Program-made: the position numbers and the translations under genes
In this document: piece by piece, positions 10,010 to 19,641 of the stretch
How positions within the stretch are numbered: the first letter of the stretch is position 1
Layout of the letters: each line of letters starts with the position of its first letter
The notes under the pieces: generated by a model
Seen by the model: only the letters and a program-made list of their open reading frames with translations
The model's database searches: none
Told to the model about the DNA's origin: nothing
From: Clostridia bacterium
Lineage (GTDB): Bacteria > Bacillota > Clostridia > Acetivibrionales > JAFADI01
Direction: 5' to 3'
DNA length: 64,000 bases
NCBI GenBank assembly: GCA_026418695.1
Contig: JAOAAU010000086.1
Location: 1-64,000 of the forward strand

Positions 10010-11149
10010 TTAGATGAACTCCATGAATACATCGTTTGCCAGATCCAACCCGACAAGTGTTAACTTCACATGATCATCTTCCATAAACAGCAATCCTTTT
10101 TTCATAAGCTTATTGATTTGCTCTCCATACACCTCAAATAGATCCCTATGGAATTTTTCCTTAAATTGCTTCACATGAACACCTTGGATTAATCTGAGGC
10201 CAAGAATCATCGCTTCGGACATTTCCTCCGCTGCATCAATGAATTGATGATTTTCTTGCGGAAGTTCCTTTTTTTCGATTTGAGAAATATACGCTTCTAT
10301 ATTATATAAGTTGTTATAACGATTCTTCTTATAATAGGAATGAGCCCCAGCCCCAATTCCCATATACTCTTCACCATGCCAGTAAATCAGATTATGCCTG
10401 CATTCAAAGCCTTCTTTGGCGAAATTGGAAATCTCATAATGCTTATAACCGTTCTTCTTTAATGTTTCTGCTGTAAATTCATACATCTCCCTGTCCAATT
10501 CATCCTCAACAGGAATCAGTTCTCCTACATCATACATCTTACCGAACTTTGTTTCCTCTTCGATTTTCAAACTATAACAGGACAGGTGTTCCGGGTTCAA
10601 ACCTATTACATTTCTAAGGGTCTCGCCCCAATCTTTCATGGTTTGTGAAGGAATCCCAAAAATCAAGTCAATGTTTATGTTTTTAAATCCTACTTTTCTT
10701 GCAATTTCATAGTTTTCTACAAACTCATCCATTTTATGAATTCTGCCCAATTTTCTTAGCAGACGATCCTGACATGCCTGAAGTCCGATGCTTAGTCTAT
10801 TGATCCCCATGGTTTTGTAAGCCAAGAGCTTTTCGTAAGTGAGAGTTCCGGGATTGGTCTCAATACTGATTTCCGCATTTTTCACTATATTCAAATTCTG
10901 CTGAACGGCTCTCATCAAATGATAAATATATTTTGGTTCAACAAGAGAAGGCGTTCCCCCACCAATAAATATTGTTTTCACCTGAATCTCTTTTAAAGTT
11001 TCAGCGTAGAGCTCAACTTCTCTCACGAGGGCATCAAAATACCCGGGAATGGATTCTTCCTTTCCCGGGAATGAATTAAAGTCACAATAATGGCATTTTG
11101 ATTTGCAATAAGGTATATGAATATACAAGCCAAGATGGTTTTTGTTCAA
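10010..11149 (-). CDS. hemW: Heme chaperone HemW (radical SAM, formerly HemN-like)
   Basis: Radical-SAM family protein that in characterised bacteria binds heme and delivers it to acceptor proteins; older annotations call it coproporphyrinogen III oxidase. It has 379 residues. The iron-sulfur motif CKSKCHYC lies at about 15-22, GGGTPSL follows, and the C-terminal HemN domain contains EEMSEAMILGLR. The position next to lepA and hrcA is the classical Firmicutes location. Its start is followed upstream by about 64 bp before the PHP gene. Confidence 0.92.
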   Translation of the reverse strand: MNKNHLGLYIHIPYCKSKCHYCDFNSFPGKEESIPGYFDALVREVELYAETLKEIQVKTIFIGGGTPSLVEPKYIYHLMRAVQQNLNIVKNAEISIETNPGTLTYEKLLAYKTMGINRLSIGLQACQDRLLRKLGRIHKMDEFVENYEIARKVGFKNINIDLIFGIPSQTMKDWGETLRNVIGLNPEHLSCYSLKIEEETKFGKMYDVGELIPVEDELDREMYEFTAETLKKNGYKHYEISNFAKEGFECRHNLIYWHGEEYMGIGAGAHSYYKKNRYNNLYNIEAYISQIEKKELPQENHQFIDAAEEMSEAMILGLRLIQGVHVKQFKEKFHRDLFEVYGEQINKLMKKGLLFMEDDHVKLTLVGLDLANDVFMEFI

Positions 11150-11213
11150 AAAAATCGCTCCTATCCTACTAGATATCTTTCATAGCAGTTCGATATCTGT
11201 ATGGCATGGATAT

Positions 11214-12011
11214 TTACGGTATTTTTATGGGATTTTCCTTATCCCAGGGCAGATAAAGGTAATCAAAACCAATACTTTTTAACAACGAAACAGCAATATC
11301 GAAGCCCCTTCCGGCATGAACTGCATTATGAGCATCACTGCTCAAGGAGATCGTGCGGCCTCCCATATTGTAATATTCACGAAGAAAAAGCTCTCCTGGA
11401 ACAACAGATTGTACTGTTGCAAAAAGCCCGGACGTATTGACCTCGATAATTTTATTGGAATCTGCACAAATCCTTGCAGCCTCGAAGTCCAGTTCATCCA
11501 ACCAGGGTTTCAGGTTATGTTCGATGTAAAATTCAGCTTCAATATACCTTTTAAAAACACCGATGTGGCCGATAACATCAAAGGCTTCTATCCGTAGTCC
11601 TTCCTTAAGCTCTTTATAATACTCCGATACAATCGTTCGAAAGGAATCCTTATTTACAAGGTCATCAATATTCCGATCGGAAAGAGATTTCCCCTGTACC
11701 ATATGAATAGAGCAAATGGTATAATCATAAGTTTCCTGTTTGAGTCTTTCAAGGATTTCCGGTACCACCCTGGTGGCGTAATCCACTTCCGCTCCGGCAA
11801 ATATTTGATAACCATTTTCCCGGTGACGGCCTACTTCTTTTTTATAGGATGGATAATCCAAAAATCCTAACGCGCCGCATTCAGGCAAAAAGTCCAAATG
11901 TTCCGCAAACCCGATCCCTTTTAACCTTCCCTCATCGATCCGTTTTAAATACTCAGTGATTCCTGATTCCGAATCCGGAGAAAAGCTGGAATGAACGTGA
12001 ATGTCATACAT
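11214..12011 (-). CDS. PHP-domain phosphoesterase, HisJ-type histidinol-phosphatase family
   Basis: 265 residues of a polymerase-and-histidinol-phosphatase metal-dependent hydrolase. Metal-binding motifs visible are HVHSSFSPD at the N-terminus, AEHLDF (around residue 36), GAEVDY, SIHMV, GHIGVF and SSDAHN near the C-terminus, which fits the tri-metal PHP site. HisJ converts L-histidinol phosphate to histidinol, but no other his biosynthesis gene is in the window, so the substrate is uncertain. It sits 13 bp after lepA and is probably co-transcribed with it. Confidence 0.8.
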   Translation of the reverse strand: MYDIHVHSSFSPDSESGITEYLKRIDEGRLKGIGFAEHLDFLPECGALGFLDYPSYKKEVGRHRENGYQIFAGAEVDYATRVVPEILERLKQETYDYTICSIHMVQGKSLSDRNIDDLVNKDSFRTIVSEYYKELKEGLRIEAFDVIGHIGVFKRYIEAEFYIEHNLKPWLDELDFEAARICADSNKIIEVNTSGLFATVQSVVPGELFLREYYNMGGRTISLSSDAHNAVHAGRGFDIAVSLLKSIGFDYLYLPWDKENPIKIP

Positions 12012-12024
12012 CTAAGTCTTCTCC

Positions 12025-13836
12025 CTACGTATCCAGCTTCAGTACGCTCATGAAGGCTTCCTGAGGAACTTCGACAGAACCAACCTGTCTCATTCTTCGT
12101 TTACCTTCCTTCTGCTTTTCCAGCAGCTTTTTCTTACGGGTGATATCTCCGCCATAACACTTTGCAAGAACGTCTTTTCTGTAAGCTTTTACTGTCTCTC
12201 TGGCGATGATCTTTCCGCCGATGCATGCCTGAATCGGTATTTCAAACTGCTGCTTGTGAATGGATTCCTTCAGTTTCTCAGCAATACGGCGTCCTCTTGA
12301 GTAAGCCTTGTCCTTGTGAACGATAAAGGAAAGGGCGTCCACAATATCCCCGTTTAATACAATATCCAATTTTACAAGATCCGATTCCCTGTATCCCAAT
12401 AATTCATAATCCAAAGAAGCATATCCCTTGGAGCGGGATTTCAATGCATCAAAGAAATCGTAAATAATCTCATTCAGGGGCATTTCATAAGTCAGAATGA
12501 CCCTTGCTTCATCAATATAGGTCATGTCCTTGTAAATACCACGTCTTTCCTGAGAAAGCTCCATGATATTTCCAACATATTCTGTCGGTGTCATGATGGT
12601 TGCCTTTACAACAGGTTCCTCCATCATCTCAATTTCAGTAACTGCAGGCATATTGGTCGGATTGTCAATGTGTAACACTTCACCGTCTGTTTTGGTGATC
12701 CTGTAAATAACGCTTGGCGCTGTTGTTACCAGATCAAGATTGTATTCTCTCTCCAGCCTTTCCTGGATAATTTCCATGTGCAGCAGACCAAGGAAACCGC
12801 ATCGGAAACCGAATCCCAAAGCGATGGAAGACTCAGGCTCAAAGCTCAGCGCTGCATCGTTTAATTGCAGTTTTTCCAGAGCATCTCTTAAATCCCCGTA
12901 CTTCGCTCCATCTGCCGGATAAATTCCGCAGAAAACCATGGAATTTACCTTTCGGTAACCCGGAAGCGGTTCTTTTGCAGGGTTGTCTTTTAAAGTAACC
13001 GTATCCCCAACTCTGGTATCTTTTACATTCTTTATACTTGCAGCGATATATCCAACATCTCCGGCAATGAGTTCTTCACACTGGGTAAGTCCGCCGGGTC
13101 TGAAGTATCCAAGTTCGGTTACCTGAAATTCTTTTCCGGTATACATCATTTTGATGTCGTCACCAACCCTGACTCTGCCTTCCTTGACTCTGGCGTAAAC
13201 TATGACGCCCTTATAACTGTCATAGTAGGAATCAAAAATCAATGCTCTTAAAGGCGCATTTTCATCTGCATCTGGACAAGGCACTTTTTTTGAAACTGCT
13301 GCCAGTACTTCCTCTATATTGATACCGTTTTTCGCTGAAATCAACGGAGCATCGGATGCATCAAGACCAATGACATCTTCAACTTCCTTTTTTACATGCT
13401 CAGGCTGCGCACTTGGCAAATCGATCTTATTGATTACAGGAATAATCTCCAAATTGTTCTCAAGCGCCAGATAAACATTGGCCAAGGTCTGCGCTTCGAT
13501 CCCCTGAGCTGCATCCACTACGAGAATAGCGCCTTCACAGGCAGCCAAACTCCTTGAAACTTCATAATTAAAGTCTACATGACCCGGAGTATCGATCAGA
13601 TTATAGATATATTCTTCTCCGTCCTCCGCTTTATAAACCATTCTCACCGCTTGGAGCTTGATGGTGATCCCGCGTTCTCTTTCGATCTCCATATTGTCAA
13701 GCACCTGGTCATCCATTTCTCTTACAGTAAGAACCCCGGTCTTTTCGATTAACCGATCCGCAAGCGTAGACTTTCCGTGGTCGATATGTGCGATAATACA
13801 AAAATTACGTATTTTCTTCTGCCTTTCACTTGCCAT
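12025..13836 (-). CDS. lepA: Elongation factor 4 (LepA), ribosome-associated GTPase
   Basis: Translational GTPase that acts on stalled or back-translocated ribosomes and affects initiation and 30S maturation. At 603 residues it is full length. It has AHIDHGKST (G1), RERGITI (switch I), DTPGHVDF (G3), NKIDLP (G4), EF-G-like domains II, III and V, and the LepA-specific C-terminal domain ending near [19 protein letters not shown]. It is followed closely by the PHP gene. Confidence 0.98.
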   Translation of the reverse strand: MASERQKKIRNFCIIAHIDHGKSTLADRLIEKTGVLTVREMDDQVLDNMEIERERGITIKLQAVRMVYKAEDGEEYIYNLIDTPGHVDFNYEVSRSLAACEGAILVVDAAQGIEAQTLANVYLALENNLEIIPVINKIDLPSAQPEHVKKEVEDVIGLDASDAPLISAKNGINIEEVLAAVSKKVPCPDADENAPLRALIFDSYYDSYKGVIVYARVKEGRVRVGDDIKMMYTGKEFQVTELGYFRPGGLTQCEELIAGDVGYIAASIKNVKDTRVGDTVTLKDNPAKEPLPGYRKVNSMVFCGIYPADGAKYGDLRDALEKLQLNDAALSFEPESSIALGFGFRCGFLGLLHMEIIQERLEREYNLDLVTTAPSVIYRITKTDGEVLHIDNPTNMPAVTEIEMMEEPVVKATIMTPTEYVGNIMELSQERRGIYKDMTYIDEARVILTYEMPLNEIIYDFFDALKSRSKGYASLDYELLGYRESDLVKLDIVLNGDIVDALSFIVHKDKAYSRGRRIAEKLKESIHKQQFEIPIQACIGGKIIARETVKAYRKDVLAKCYGGDITRKKKLLEKQKEGKRRMRQVGSVEVPQEAFMSVLKLDT

Positions 13837-13960
13837 CTATGAATACCTCTCACTCTAATATTCTATATTTGTATCATGATTTTTGTTTTCAATAACTACA
13901 GCTTTTAATTATAACATAACAAAATTATTGTGAATAGAATTTTTTAAGTAAAGCGCATGA

Positions 13961-13994
13961 AAACAGGTGTATGGAATTTGTTCCATACACCTGT
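13961..13994 (-). terminator. Terminator after the small membrane protein downstream of spoIIP
   Basis: ACAGGTGTATGGAA and TTCCATACACCTGT form a 14-bp stem with a 4-base loop. The T stretch after it on the minus strand is short (TTTTC), so termination may be partial. It separates the spoIIP unit from lepA. Confidence 0.7.
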
Positions 13995-13996
13995 TA

Positions 13997-14284
13997 CTAT
14001 TTTCCCAGCTTGTTTTTTGCGAACTCCTTCAATCGATTGTAATCCCGCTTGATATACTTTGTATTGATATAATATTTCTGATTCATAAAACTGATCTGTA
14101 TAAAAGATCCGTTGATTTCTTTCGCTGAAATGATCTCAATATGGTCCTGGTTCATCATGATGCAGCTGATAGAATAGTCTGCAACGGCAATCCCCGTAAT
14201 CATTATCACCAGAAAAACTGTAACAGCGGCAGTTATTCTTCGTCTGGTCTGTCGATTCTGTCTGAATCTTTCTACTCTTCCCAT
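13997..14284 (-). CDS. Small single-span membrane protein, function unknown
   Basis: About 95 residues: a basic N-terminus (MGRVERFRQNRQTRRR), one membrane span at about 17-37, and a polar external or cytoplasmic tail rich in Lys, Asn and Tyr. I choose the second ATG because AGAGG lies 12 bases before it but directly abuts the first ATG, four codons earlier. It lies 68 bp after spoIIP on the same strand and ends at a terminator, so a sporulation link is possible but not shown. I do not recognise a family. Confidence 0.6.
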   Translation of the reverse strand: MGRVERFRQNRQTRRRITAAVTVFLVIMITGIAVADYSISCIMMNQDHIEIISAKEINGSFIQISFMNQKYYINTKYIKRDYNRLKEFAKNKLGK

Positions 14285-14352
14285 CGAGCATTTCATCCTC
14301 TGTTTTTCGTACTCTATCGAAGTATTCCATATTCACTGTCAAACTAAACATT

Positions 14353-15618
14353 TTATTTACTGTTAACTACATCATGAATAGCTTTTGATAAATACTTCGT
14401 ACTTTCCAAGCACTCTTCCAAAAGATTGCCGTCACCGCCCACTTCGACGATCAGTGCCCCATTGGAAACATGCTGATTATAACGATTGAAGCTTAAATCA
14501 ATAGGCTTTGCCAACCCTGGACTGATTTGGTTTAATTTGTCCTGCAGTTTCAGTGCAAACTTCAAATTTTCTCTCCAATTCGGATGATTTAATCCTTTTC
14601 TTTGATCCGTTCCTACAACAAACATCACCTGGGCTGCATTCTTTCCATTTACTTTTGTTACGGCTCTCAGTTTTTTCCCTTTAGCCGCAAGCCCATCCCT
14701 GTGCAAGTCAATAACAACCTTTATGGAGGGATAGCTTTGCAGGATCTTGTTTGCCGTCACCAAGGATTTGCTGTAGGAACTGTTATAATTAGGATAGTCA
14801 TGGATGGTACCGTTATGAATAACATCAATGCCATACTTTTTTCTAAGATTTTGCGCAAGTTCCTCCCCTACTCTTACAACAGTATTCTGAGGATTTGTAC
14901 TCCAGTTGGGAATACCGGCTGCACCGATTTGTTTTTTATCCAGCAGAAAGGACTCTGTCGTATGGGTATGGTAAATCAATACTTTAGGTCCTTTCTTATC
15001 GCTCTTGAGTTTTAGAGGCTGCTTTAAAAGGTCATCGATATTGATCTTGTATTTGGTTTCATTATTAATCGTAATATTTCTAACATCATCCTTGATGATA
15101 TCTCCTTCCTTAATGTCTCGTTCCTCATCCTCTCCCTCATAGTAGGTACTGCTTGAATCTTCCTTTAATTCCGGTGCCTCCGGGCTTTCCTCAGGTTTTT
15201 TGATTTCATTGACTTCTGACGGGTTTGCATCCGTAACGTTTTGTGTTACTCGAAATGGCTGATAGCCTTTATTATAATAACAATAAAATACAGAGGACTG
15301 TGAATTCAGGATGGTAACAGGCGTGTTGAGGTCAAATCCAAAAATCCCTTTGATCAGACTTTGGAGTTCATTCGCAAAAGAAACACTGATATTACCGCTG
15401 TTATATACAGTATTAATCATTGGTAGCGTCGTATTTAAAGTACTTTTAAAATTCTCAACATCGATTTTTTGAATAAATGAAAGGTTGGAGTCAAATAACG
15501 CCTCCCCGCCAAGAGCTCCAAGTTCTATTGATCCGACGGACAGGATAAGAAACAGAATGGTTTTGATGATCCACGAAATGATTTTATTGCTATGCTTATG
15601 TTTATATTTATTTGTCAT
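14353..15618 (-). CDS. spoIIP: Stage II sporulation protein P (SpoIIP), peptidoglycan amidase/endopeptidase
   Basis: Cell-wall hydrolase that works with SpoIID and SpoIIM to thin septal peptidoglycan during forespore engulfment. The start is the ATG giving MTNKYKHK, which has GGAGG six bases upstream; the frame stays open 24 codons earlier without a good site. The protein (about 421 residues) has one N-terminal membrane span (about 16-34), an acidic linker rich in Glu (around 140-180), and the amidase domain with HTHTTESF, VIDLHRDG and a C-terminal VEVGGDGN glutamate, the zinc/catalytic elements of the family. A sigma-E promoter is expected but I could not place one confidently. Confidence 0.95.
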   Translation of the reverse strand: MTNKYKHKHSNKIISWIIKTILFLILSVGSIELGALGGEALFDSNLSFIQKIDVENFKSTLNTTLPMINTVYNSGNISVSFANELQSLIKGIFGFDLNTPVTILNSQSSVFYCYYNKGYQPFRVTQNVTDANPSEVNEIKKPEESPEAPELKEDSSSTYYEGEDEERDIKEGDIIKDDVRNITINNETKYKINIDDLLKQPLKLKSDKKGPKVLIYHTHTTESFLLDKKQIGAAGIPNWSTNPQNTVVRVGEELAQNLRKKYGIDVIHNGTIHDYPNYNSSYSKSLVTANKILQSYPSIKVVIDLHRDGLAAKGKKLRAVTKVNGKNAAQVMFVVGTDQRKGLNHPNWRENLKFALKLQDKLNQISPGLAKPIDLSFNRYNQHVSNGALIVEVGGDGNLLEECLESTKYLSKAIHDVVNSK

Positions 15619-16111
15619 TTTGTCCTCCGTAAAAATCAATTCAGCATTTCGCCTTTGGCATAGGCATATATCTCTCTTTAGAACCAACATTGTTCAACAG
15701 CACAGGATAAACCATGTTCCATATTATTCAATGGCTGGCCGGATTATGCCTTAAATAAATCCGATTTAGCCCCTCCCTCTGGGTTTTAAGCGGTTCACGA
15801 TTTTGAGAATTTTAAAATCTTTATAGGACAAGAATGATCAAATCGATCGTGGACATTAAATATTTTGTCGAATTTCAGTAATTTTCGTCTATTAGTTGAC
15901 TGCATGTCTATTTTTTAATATATTATTTTTACATTTTTAATTTACATTTTCAATTCTTCTAGGTAGACATACCGAATTCGCAATATATTTTTTATTTCTT
16001 ATTTTCACGGAAGTAACAAAAGATTTTCAAATGGTTTTATTGTTCAATGGCAGTTTTATTGCATGTGTATTCCTATCTTTGTTGTTTTTTGGATTTTGAA
16101 GGAGGATGAAT
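15619..16111. other. AT-rich gap between spoIIP and the zinc-ribbon gene
   Basis: These 493 bp hold no convincing gene. They separate the divergent spoIIP (minus) and zinc-ribbon (plus) genes. A plus-strand TTGACT-17-TATATT promoter-like pair lies at about 15896-15924, about 185 bp before the plus-strand gene. A TTGTCGAA motif at 15869-15876 matches a Spo0A box, but such matches occur by chance. The rest is AT-rich sequence without hairpins of note. Confidence 0.4.
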
Positions 16112-16321
16112 ATGTATAATTTTAAAGCTCTGCATTGCTATCACTGTAGTTCTCTCATTCTGCAGCTTCCTGACAAAGAAATCAGCAAACTGGACGGTTT
16201 AAGCTTTGAATGTGAATGCTGCGGACACAATAACCTTTTATCGGAATTCAAATTTCAAAAGCCGGTAGAAAGCGATTCTTTTGGAGAATCATACAATTTT
16301 GAGGCCCTTTATAATTATTAA
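16112..16321 (+). CDS. Small zinc-ribbon protein, function unknown
   Basis: 69 residues with two Cys pairs, CYHC at about 9-12 and CECCG at about 34-38, spaced like a zinc ribbon, then a polar tail. The ATG chosen has AAGGAGG six bases upstream; the ATG two codons earlier is directly against the ribosome site. It stands alone between spoIIP and lepB. Zinc ribbons of this size can bind nucleic acid or protein, but nothing in the neighbourhood says which. Confidence 0.65.
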   Translation: MYNFKALHCYHCSSLILQLPDKEISKLDGLSFECECCGHNNLLSEFKFQKPVESDSFGESYNFEALYNY

Positions 16322-16785
16322 TCAGTTCTACTTATAAACGTTACTTTGCTTGATTTAGAAAGGCTTATATCACAACTTTACGGATATAAGCCTTATATAT
16401 TTATCCAATCCATCATAACTATTAAAATTTACTATATCATATCAGAATTATTTTTCTTTTTAGACTTATGCAGTAATCTATTTAGTAATATAAAGGTTTT
16501 CATTGTACCCCTCATTCCTAGCCCTTCTCCCAGAATTGGAAAAAGCGAAAAAGACTCTGCGAAGTACGTTTTTATGAGCAATTCCATTATTTAACTTCAA
16601 AGGGGTGCTATTCCTTCCCTCTACTGAGCTCGGGAAAAGGAAGATAGATGGGTGAGGGTTGAGCAGAATCTTATTATTCTTAATTCATTTACGACTTATA
16701 ACTTCATTCTACACAACACTATTTACTTCAATCTCCAACCAATAAAAAAGAGATGCATTGAAGCATCCCTGTTCTCACCTAGAAC
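16322..16785. other. Intergenic stretch with a degenerate long inverted repeat
   Basis: No gene is supported in these 464 bp. CCCCTCATTCCTAGCCC at 16509-16525 and GGGAAAAGGAAGATAG with GGGTGAGGG at about 16633-16659 are rough inverted matches about 110 bp apart, of the kind left by a decayed palindromic repeat. A short ORF across it has no ribosome site and no recognisable product. The lepB terminator closes the stretch. Confidence 0.35.
16744..16770 (-). terminator. Terminator after lepB
   Basis: On the minus strand GGGATGC and GCATCTC pair around a short loop, followed by six T residues. It lies 16 bp after the lepB stop. Confidence 0.8.
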
Positions 16786-17343
16786 TTATTTGACTTTTCC
16801 CATCTTGTTCAGTGGAAGGATTCGAACCAAAACCTTACCACTCACCTTCTTTTTGTCAACCGGTCCAATAATTCTACTGTCTTTACTGTTCAGTCTGTTA
16901 TCCCCCATCACGAACAGCGAACCTTTTGGAACGGTAACCTTGCTGTATTTCGGTTCAAATACATTCGTAAAGGAACCGCTGATATAGTCTTCCTTCAATA
17001 GCTCATTGTTCACATAGACTTTACCGTCATTTTTTATCTCAACAGTATCCCCTTCAAGTCCAATAACTCTTTTGATGATGGTTTCCTTACCGTCTTCGAG
17101 GAATTCCGGAACATTTACCGTAACAATATCGCCACGCTGAATTTTTCCTTCCATTCTGGGACTGATTTTCTCAACCAGTAATTTGTCTGCGTGGTGTAAT
17201 GTCGGAACCATGGACAATCCGTTTACAATGGTAATCTGAACAACAAAGTTTACAATGAGTAAACCGATCGCAACTGCAATACCTATATGCAACGCCCAAT
17301 CCAGAATCTCTCTTAAAACAGGATTTTTAGCCGTAATAATCAC
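16786..17343 (-). CDS. lepB: Signal peptidase I
   Basis: Membrane serine protease that removes signal peptides from exported proteins. The 185-residue length is typical of Gram-positive SipS/LepB enzymes. It has one N-terminal span at about 14-36, the catalytic Ser in NGLSMVPTL (around residue 42), the catalytic Lys in IIKRVIGLEGD (around 90) and the GDNRLNSKDSR box near residue 147. It is monocistronic, between aspS and the zinc-ribbon gene, with its own terminator. Confidence 0.96.
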   Translation of the reverse strand: MIITAKNPVLREILDWALHIGIAVAIGLLIVNFVVQITIVNGLSMVPTLHHADKLLVEKISPRMEGKIQRGDIVTVNVPEFLEDGKETIIKRVIGLEGDTVEIKNDGKVYVNNELLKEDYISGSFTNVFEPKYSKVTVPKGSLFVMGDNRLNSKDSRIIGPVDKKKVSGKVLVRILPLNKMGKVK

Positions 17344-17510
17344 TCCCTATTATATACAATCTCTTAGTTGTATAAGTTCAACATTTTTACATCAAAGCAT
17401 ATCCTTATGATAACACATTCTGCTTTTTTCAGCATGAATATATTGTAAACATTTTATTAATATTTCAAGCTTATATTGTTAACTACTCAATCTTTTTCAA
17501 GATATCCAAT

Positions 17511-17538
17511 AAAAAAGGAGGCCTTATTTAAGCCTCCC
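17511..17538 (-). terminator. Terminator after aspS
   Basis: On the minus strand GGAGGCTTA pairs with TAAGGCCTCC (one bulge), followed by six T residues. It lies 9 bp beyond the aspS stop. Confidence 0.85.
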
Positions 17539-17546
17539 TTTTTGAT

Positions 17547-19328
17547 TTAAGCTTCTGTCTTAATATGCAGTTCCTTCAACTGCTTCGGTTCAACAAAATC
17601 CGGTGCATTGGACATCAAACAGGATGAATTCTGTACCTTCGGGAAGGCGATAACGTCTCTGATGCTGCTCTTTCCAGCCATCAGCATGATCAATCTGTCT
17701 AAGCCATACGCCATACCGCCATGGGGAGGTGTTCCAAACCGGAAAGCATCCAACAGGAATCCGAATTTCTCCTGTGCGTCTTCCTTGGTAAAGCCGAGCA
17801 TATCAAACATCTTGGACTGCAGTTGCTGGTCGTGGATTCTGATACTTCCGCCGCCGATTTCCACACCGTTCAACACGATATCATAGGCCTTGGCACGAAC
17901 CTTTCCAGGATCGGTTTCGAGATACTGAATGTCTTGATCCATTGGAGAAGTAAACGGATGGTGTTTTGCAAACCAGCGTCTTTCTTCTTCATCGTATTCA
18001 TAAAGCGGGAATTCCGTAACCCATAGGAATTTATATTCATTATTATCAAGCAATTCAAGTCTTCTGGCCAGTTCCAGCCTTAGTTGTCCTAAAGCATCAT
18101 ATACAATGCTGTTTTTGTCGGCAATAAAGCAGATCAAATCGCCCGGCTCTGCCTGTGTCCTATCCAAAATCGCTTTAATCTCATCTTCGGAGAGGAACTT
18201 GGTAATCGCTGATTTCAATTCATTTTCCTCCACGGAAATCCAAGCCATACCTTTTGCTTTGTAGATTTTCACAAAGTCTACGAGGCTGTCAATCTCACGT
18301 CTTGAGAATTTAGCTCCGCAGCCTTTTGCATTGATCGCTCTAACACTTCCGCCATTCTTGACAGCATCAGCAAACACCTTGAAGCCGCAGTTTTCAACAA
18401 GATCGGATAGATTTACAAGTTCAAGTCCAAAACGGATATCCGGCTTATCGGAACCGAATCTGTCCATCGCTTCCTGATACGGCATACGGATAAACGGTGT
18501 TTCCAGTTCAATATTCATGGCTTCCTTAAACGCTTTTTTGATAAACCCTTCATTCATTGTAAGAACATCCTCTACATTAACAAAGGACATCTCGATATCG
18601 ATCTGTGTAAATTCCGGTTGACGGTCTGCTCTAAGGTCTTCGTCTCTGAAGCATTTCGCGATCTGGAAGTAACGGTCATACCCTGAAACCATCAAAATCT
18701 GCTTATAAAGCTGCGGAGACTGAGGAAGCGCAAAGAATTTTCCCGGATGAACACGGCTTGGAACCAAATAGTCCCTTGCTCCTTCAGGAGTACTCTTCAT
18801 CAGGATCGGTGTTTCTATTTCAAGAAATCCGTTTTCATCATAATAGTCTCTTGCAATCTTGGCTACTCTGTGTCTCAGTATCAGGTTTTTCTGCATATCC
18901 GGTCTTCTAAGATCCAGGTATCTATGCTTCAATCTTACTGTTTCATTAACATCAGAATCTTCTTCAATCTGGAACGGCAGAACTTCGGATTCACTTAGAA
19001 TTCTCAGTTCTTTTGCGATAACTTCGATTTCTCCGGTTTCAATCTTAGGGTTTACAGTCTCAGGAGATCTCTTAACTACTTCACCGACTACTGCAAGTAC
19101 ATACTCACTTCTTATCTTTTCTGCCTTGTCAAAGATGCTGCCGCTGATCTGACTGTTGAAAACCAGCTGGAGTATTCCGCTTCGATCTCTCAAATCAACA
19201 AAAATAACTCCACCCAAATCTCTTCTCTTGTGTGCCCAGCCCATAACGGTAACCGTTTCACCCACATTGGCTATACCCAGTTCGGAACATCTGTGTGTTC
19301 TTTTCAATCCATATATTGACTCACCCAT
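17547..19328 (-). CDS. aspS: Aspartyl-tRNA synthetase
   Basis: Class II synthetase charging tRNA-Asp, and possibly tRNA-Asn if non-discriminating. The start ATG (MGESIYGLKRTH) has GGAGG eight bases upstream; the open frame extends 17 codons further but without support. At 593 residues it has the bacterial layout: an OB-fold anticodon domain with WAHKRRDLGG, motif 2 FRDEDLRADRQPEF, the GAD insertion domain, and motif 3 GLDRLIMLMAG near the C-terminus. The Leu in KRRDLGG resembles tRNA-discriminating enzymes, yet the upstream T-box appears to read an Asn codon. It has its own promoter and T-box just after hisS. Confidence 0.97.
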   Translation of the reverse strand: MGESIYGLKRTHRCSELGIANVGETVTVMGWAHKRRDLGGVIFVDLRDRSGILQLVFNSQISGSIFDKAEKIRSEYVLAVVGEVVKRSPETVNPKIETGEIEVIAKELRILSESEVLPFQIEEDSDVNETVRLKHRYLDLRRPDMQKNLILRHRVAKIARDYYDENGFLEIETPILMKSTPEGARDYLVPSRVHPGKFFALPQSPQLYKQILMVSGYDRYFQIAKCFRDEDLRADRQPEFTQIDIEMSFVNVEDVLTMNEGFIKKAFKEAMNIELETPFIRMPYQEAMDRFGSDKPDIRFGLELVNLSDLVENCGFKVFADAVKNGGSVRAINAKGCGAKFSRREIDSLVDFVKIYKAKGMAWISVEENELKSAITKFLSEDEIKAILDRTQAEPGDLICFIADKNSIVYDALGQLRLELARRLELLDNNEYKFLWVTEFPLYEYDEEERRWFAKHHPFTSPMDQDIQYLETDPGKVRAKAYDIVLNGVEIGGGSIRIHDQQLQSKMFDMLGFTKEDAQEKFGFLLDAFRFGTPPHGGMAYGLDRLIMLMAGKSSIRDVIAFPKVQNSSCLMSNAPDFVEPKQLKELHIKTEA

Positions 19329-19377
19329 TGAATCAACCTCCATTAAATATTTATACTTAATATGTTCTTTTTCCAAC

Positions 19378-19632
19378 AAAAAAACCTCTCGCCTGACTAA
19401 ATGTCAGGGACGAGAGGATTCTATCCCGCGGTGCCACCCTAATAGATGCAACAAGCATCCTGCTTAAATCCATTAACGCCGGAACTGCGCCCAAACCTAC
19501 CTGTTTTTCAACGCTCGGCTTGGAAACTTCGGGATGTTCTTTCCTCAACCTTTTCCTAAAAGCACTTCCAGTCATGGCGCTTTCTCCCTGAAGGCAGTAC
19601 TGAGTACTTCTTCCCATCATCGCTTTTAAAAT
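19378..19632 (-). promoter_or_regulatory. T-box riboswitch leader of aspS
   Basis: The conserved T-box sequence AGGGTGGCACCGCG (minus strand) is at 19427-19440. It is followed by a terminator whose arms CCTCTCGTCCCTGAC and GTCAGGCGAGAGG end in seven T residues at 19378-19384. Stem I is recognisable: AGTA (19605-19608) and CTCA (19601-19604) lie below an AG-bulge CAGGGAG (19584-19590), and TGAG then GAAAGAACATCCC follow on the returning strand. TGGC in the T-box should pair with a tRNA ending GCCA, so discriminator G73, which fits Asp, Asn or Glu tRNA and not His. The best specifier candidate is AAC at 19536-19538. Uncharged tRNA would stop termination and raise aspS expression. Confidence 0.92.
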
Positions 19633-19641
19633 ATATATTAT

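Noticed and set aside
15869-15876. Spo0A box before the spoIIP region, with similar TGTCGAA matches near 38567 and 63407
   Set aside because: A seven-base match is expected several times by chance in 64 kb on both strands. It is kept only as a side note at 63407.
16346-16594. 82-codon open frame after the zinc-ribbon gene
   Set aside because: No ribosome site, atypical composition, and it runs through the degenerate repeat.
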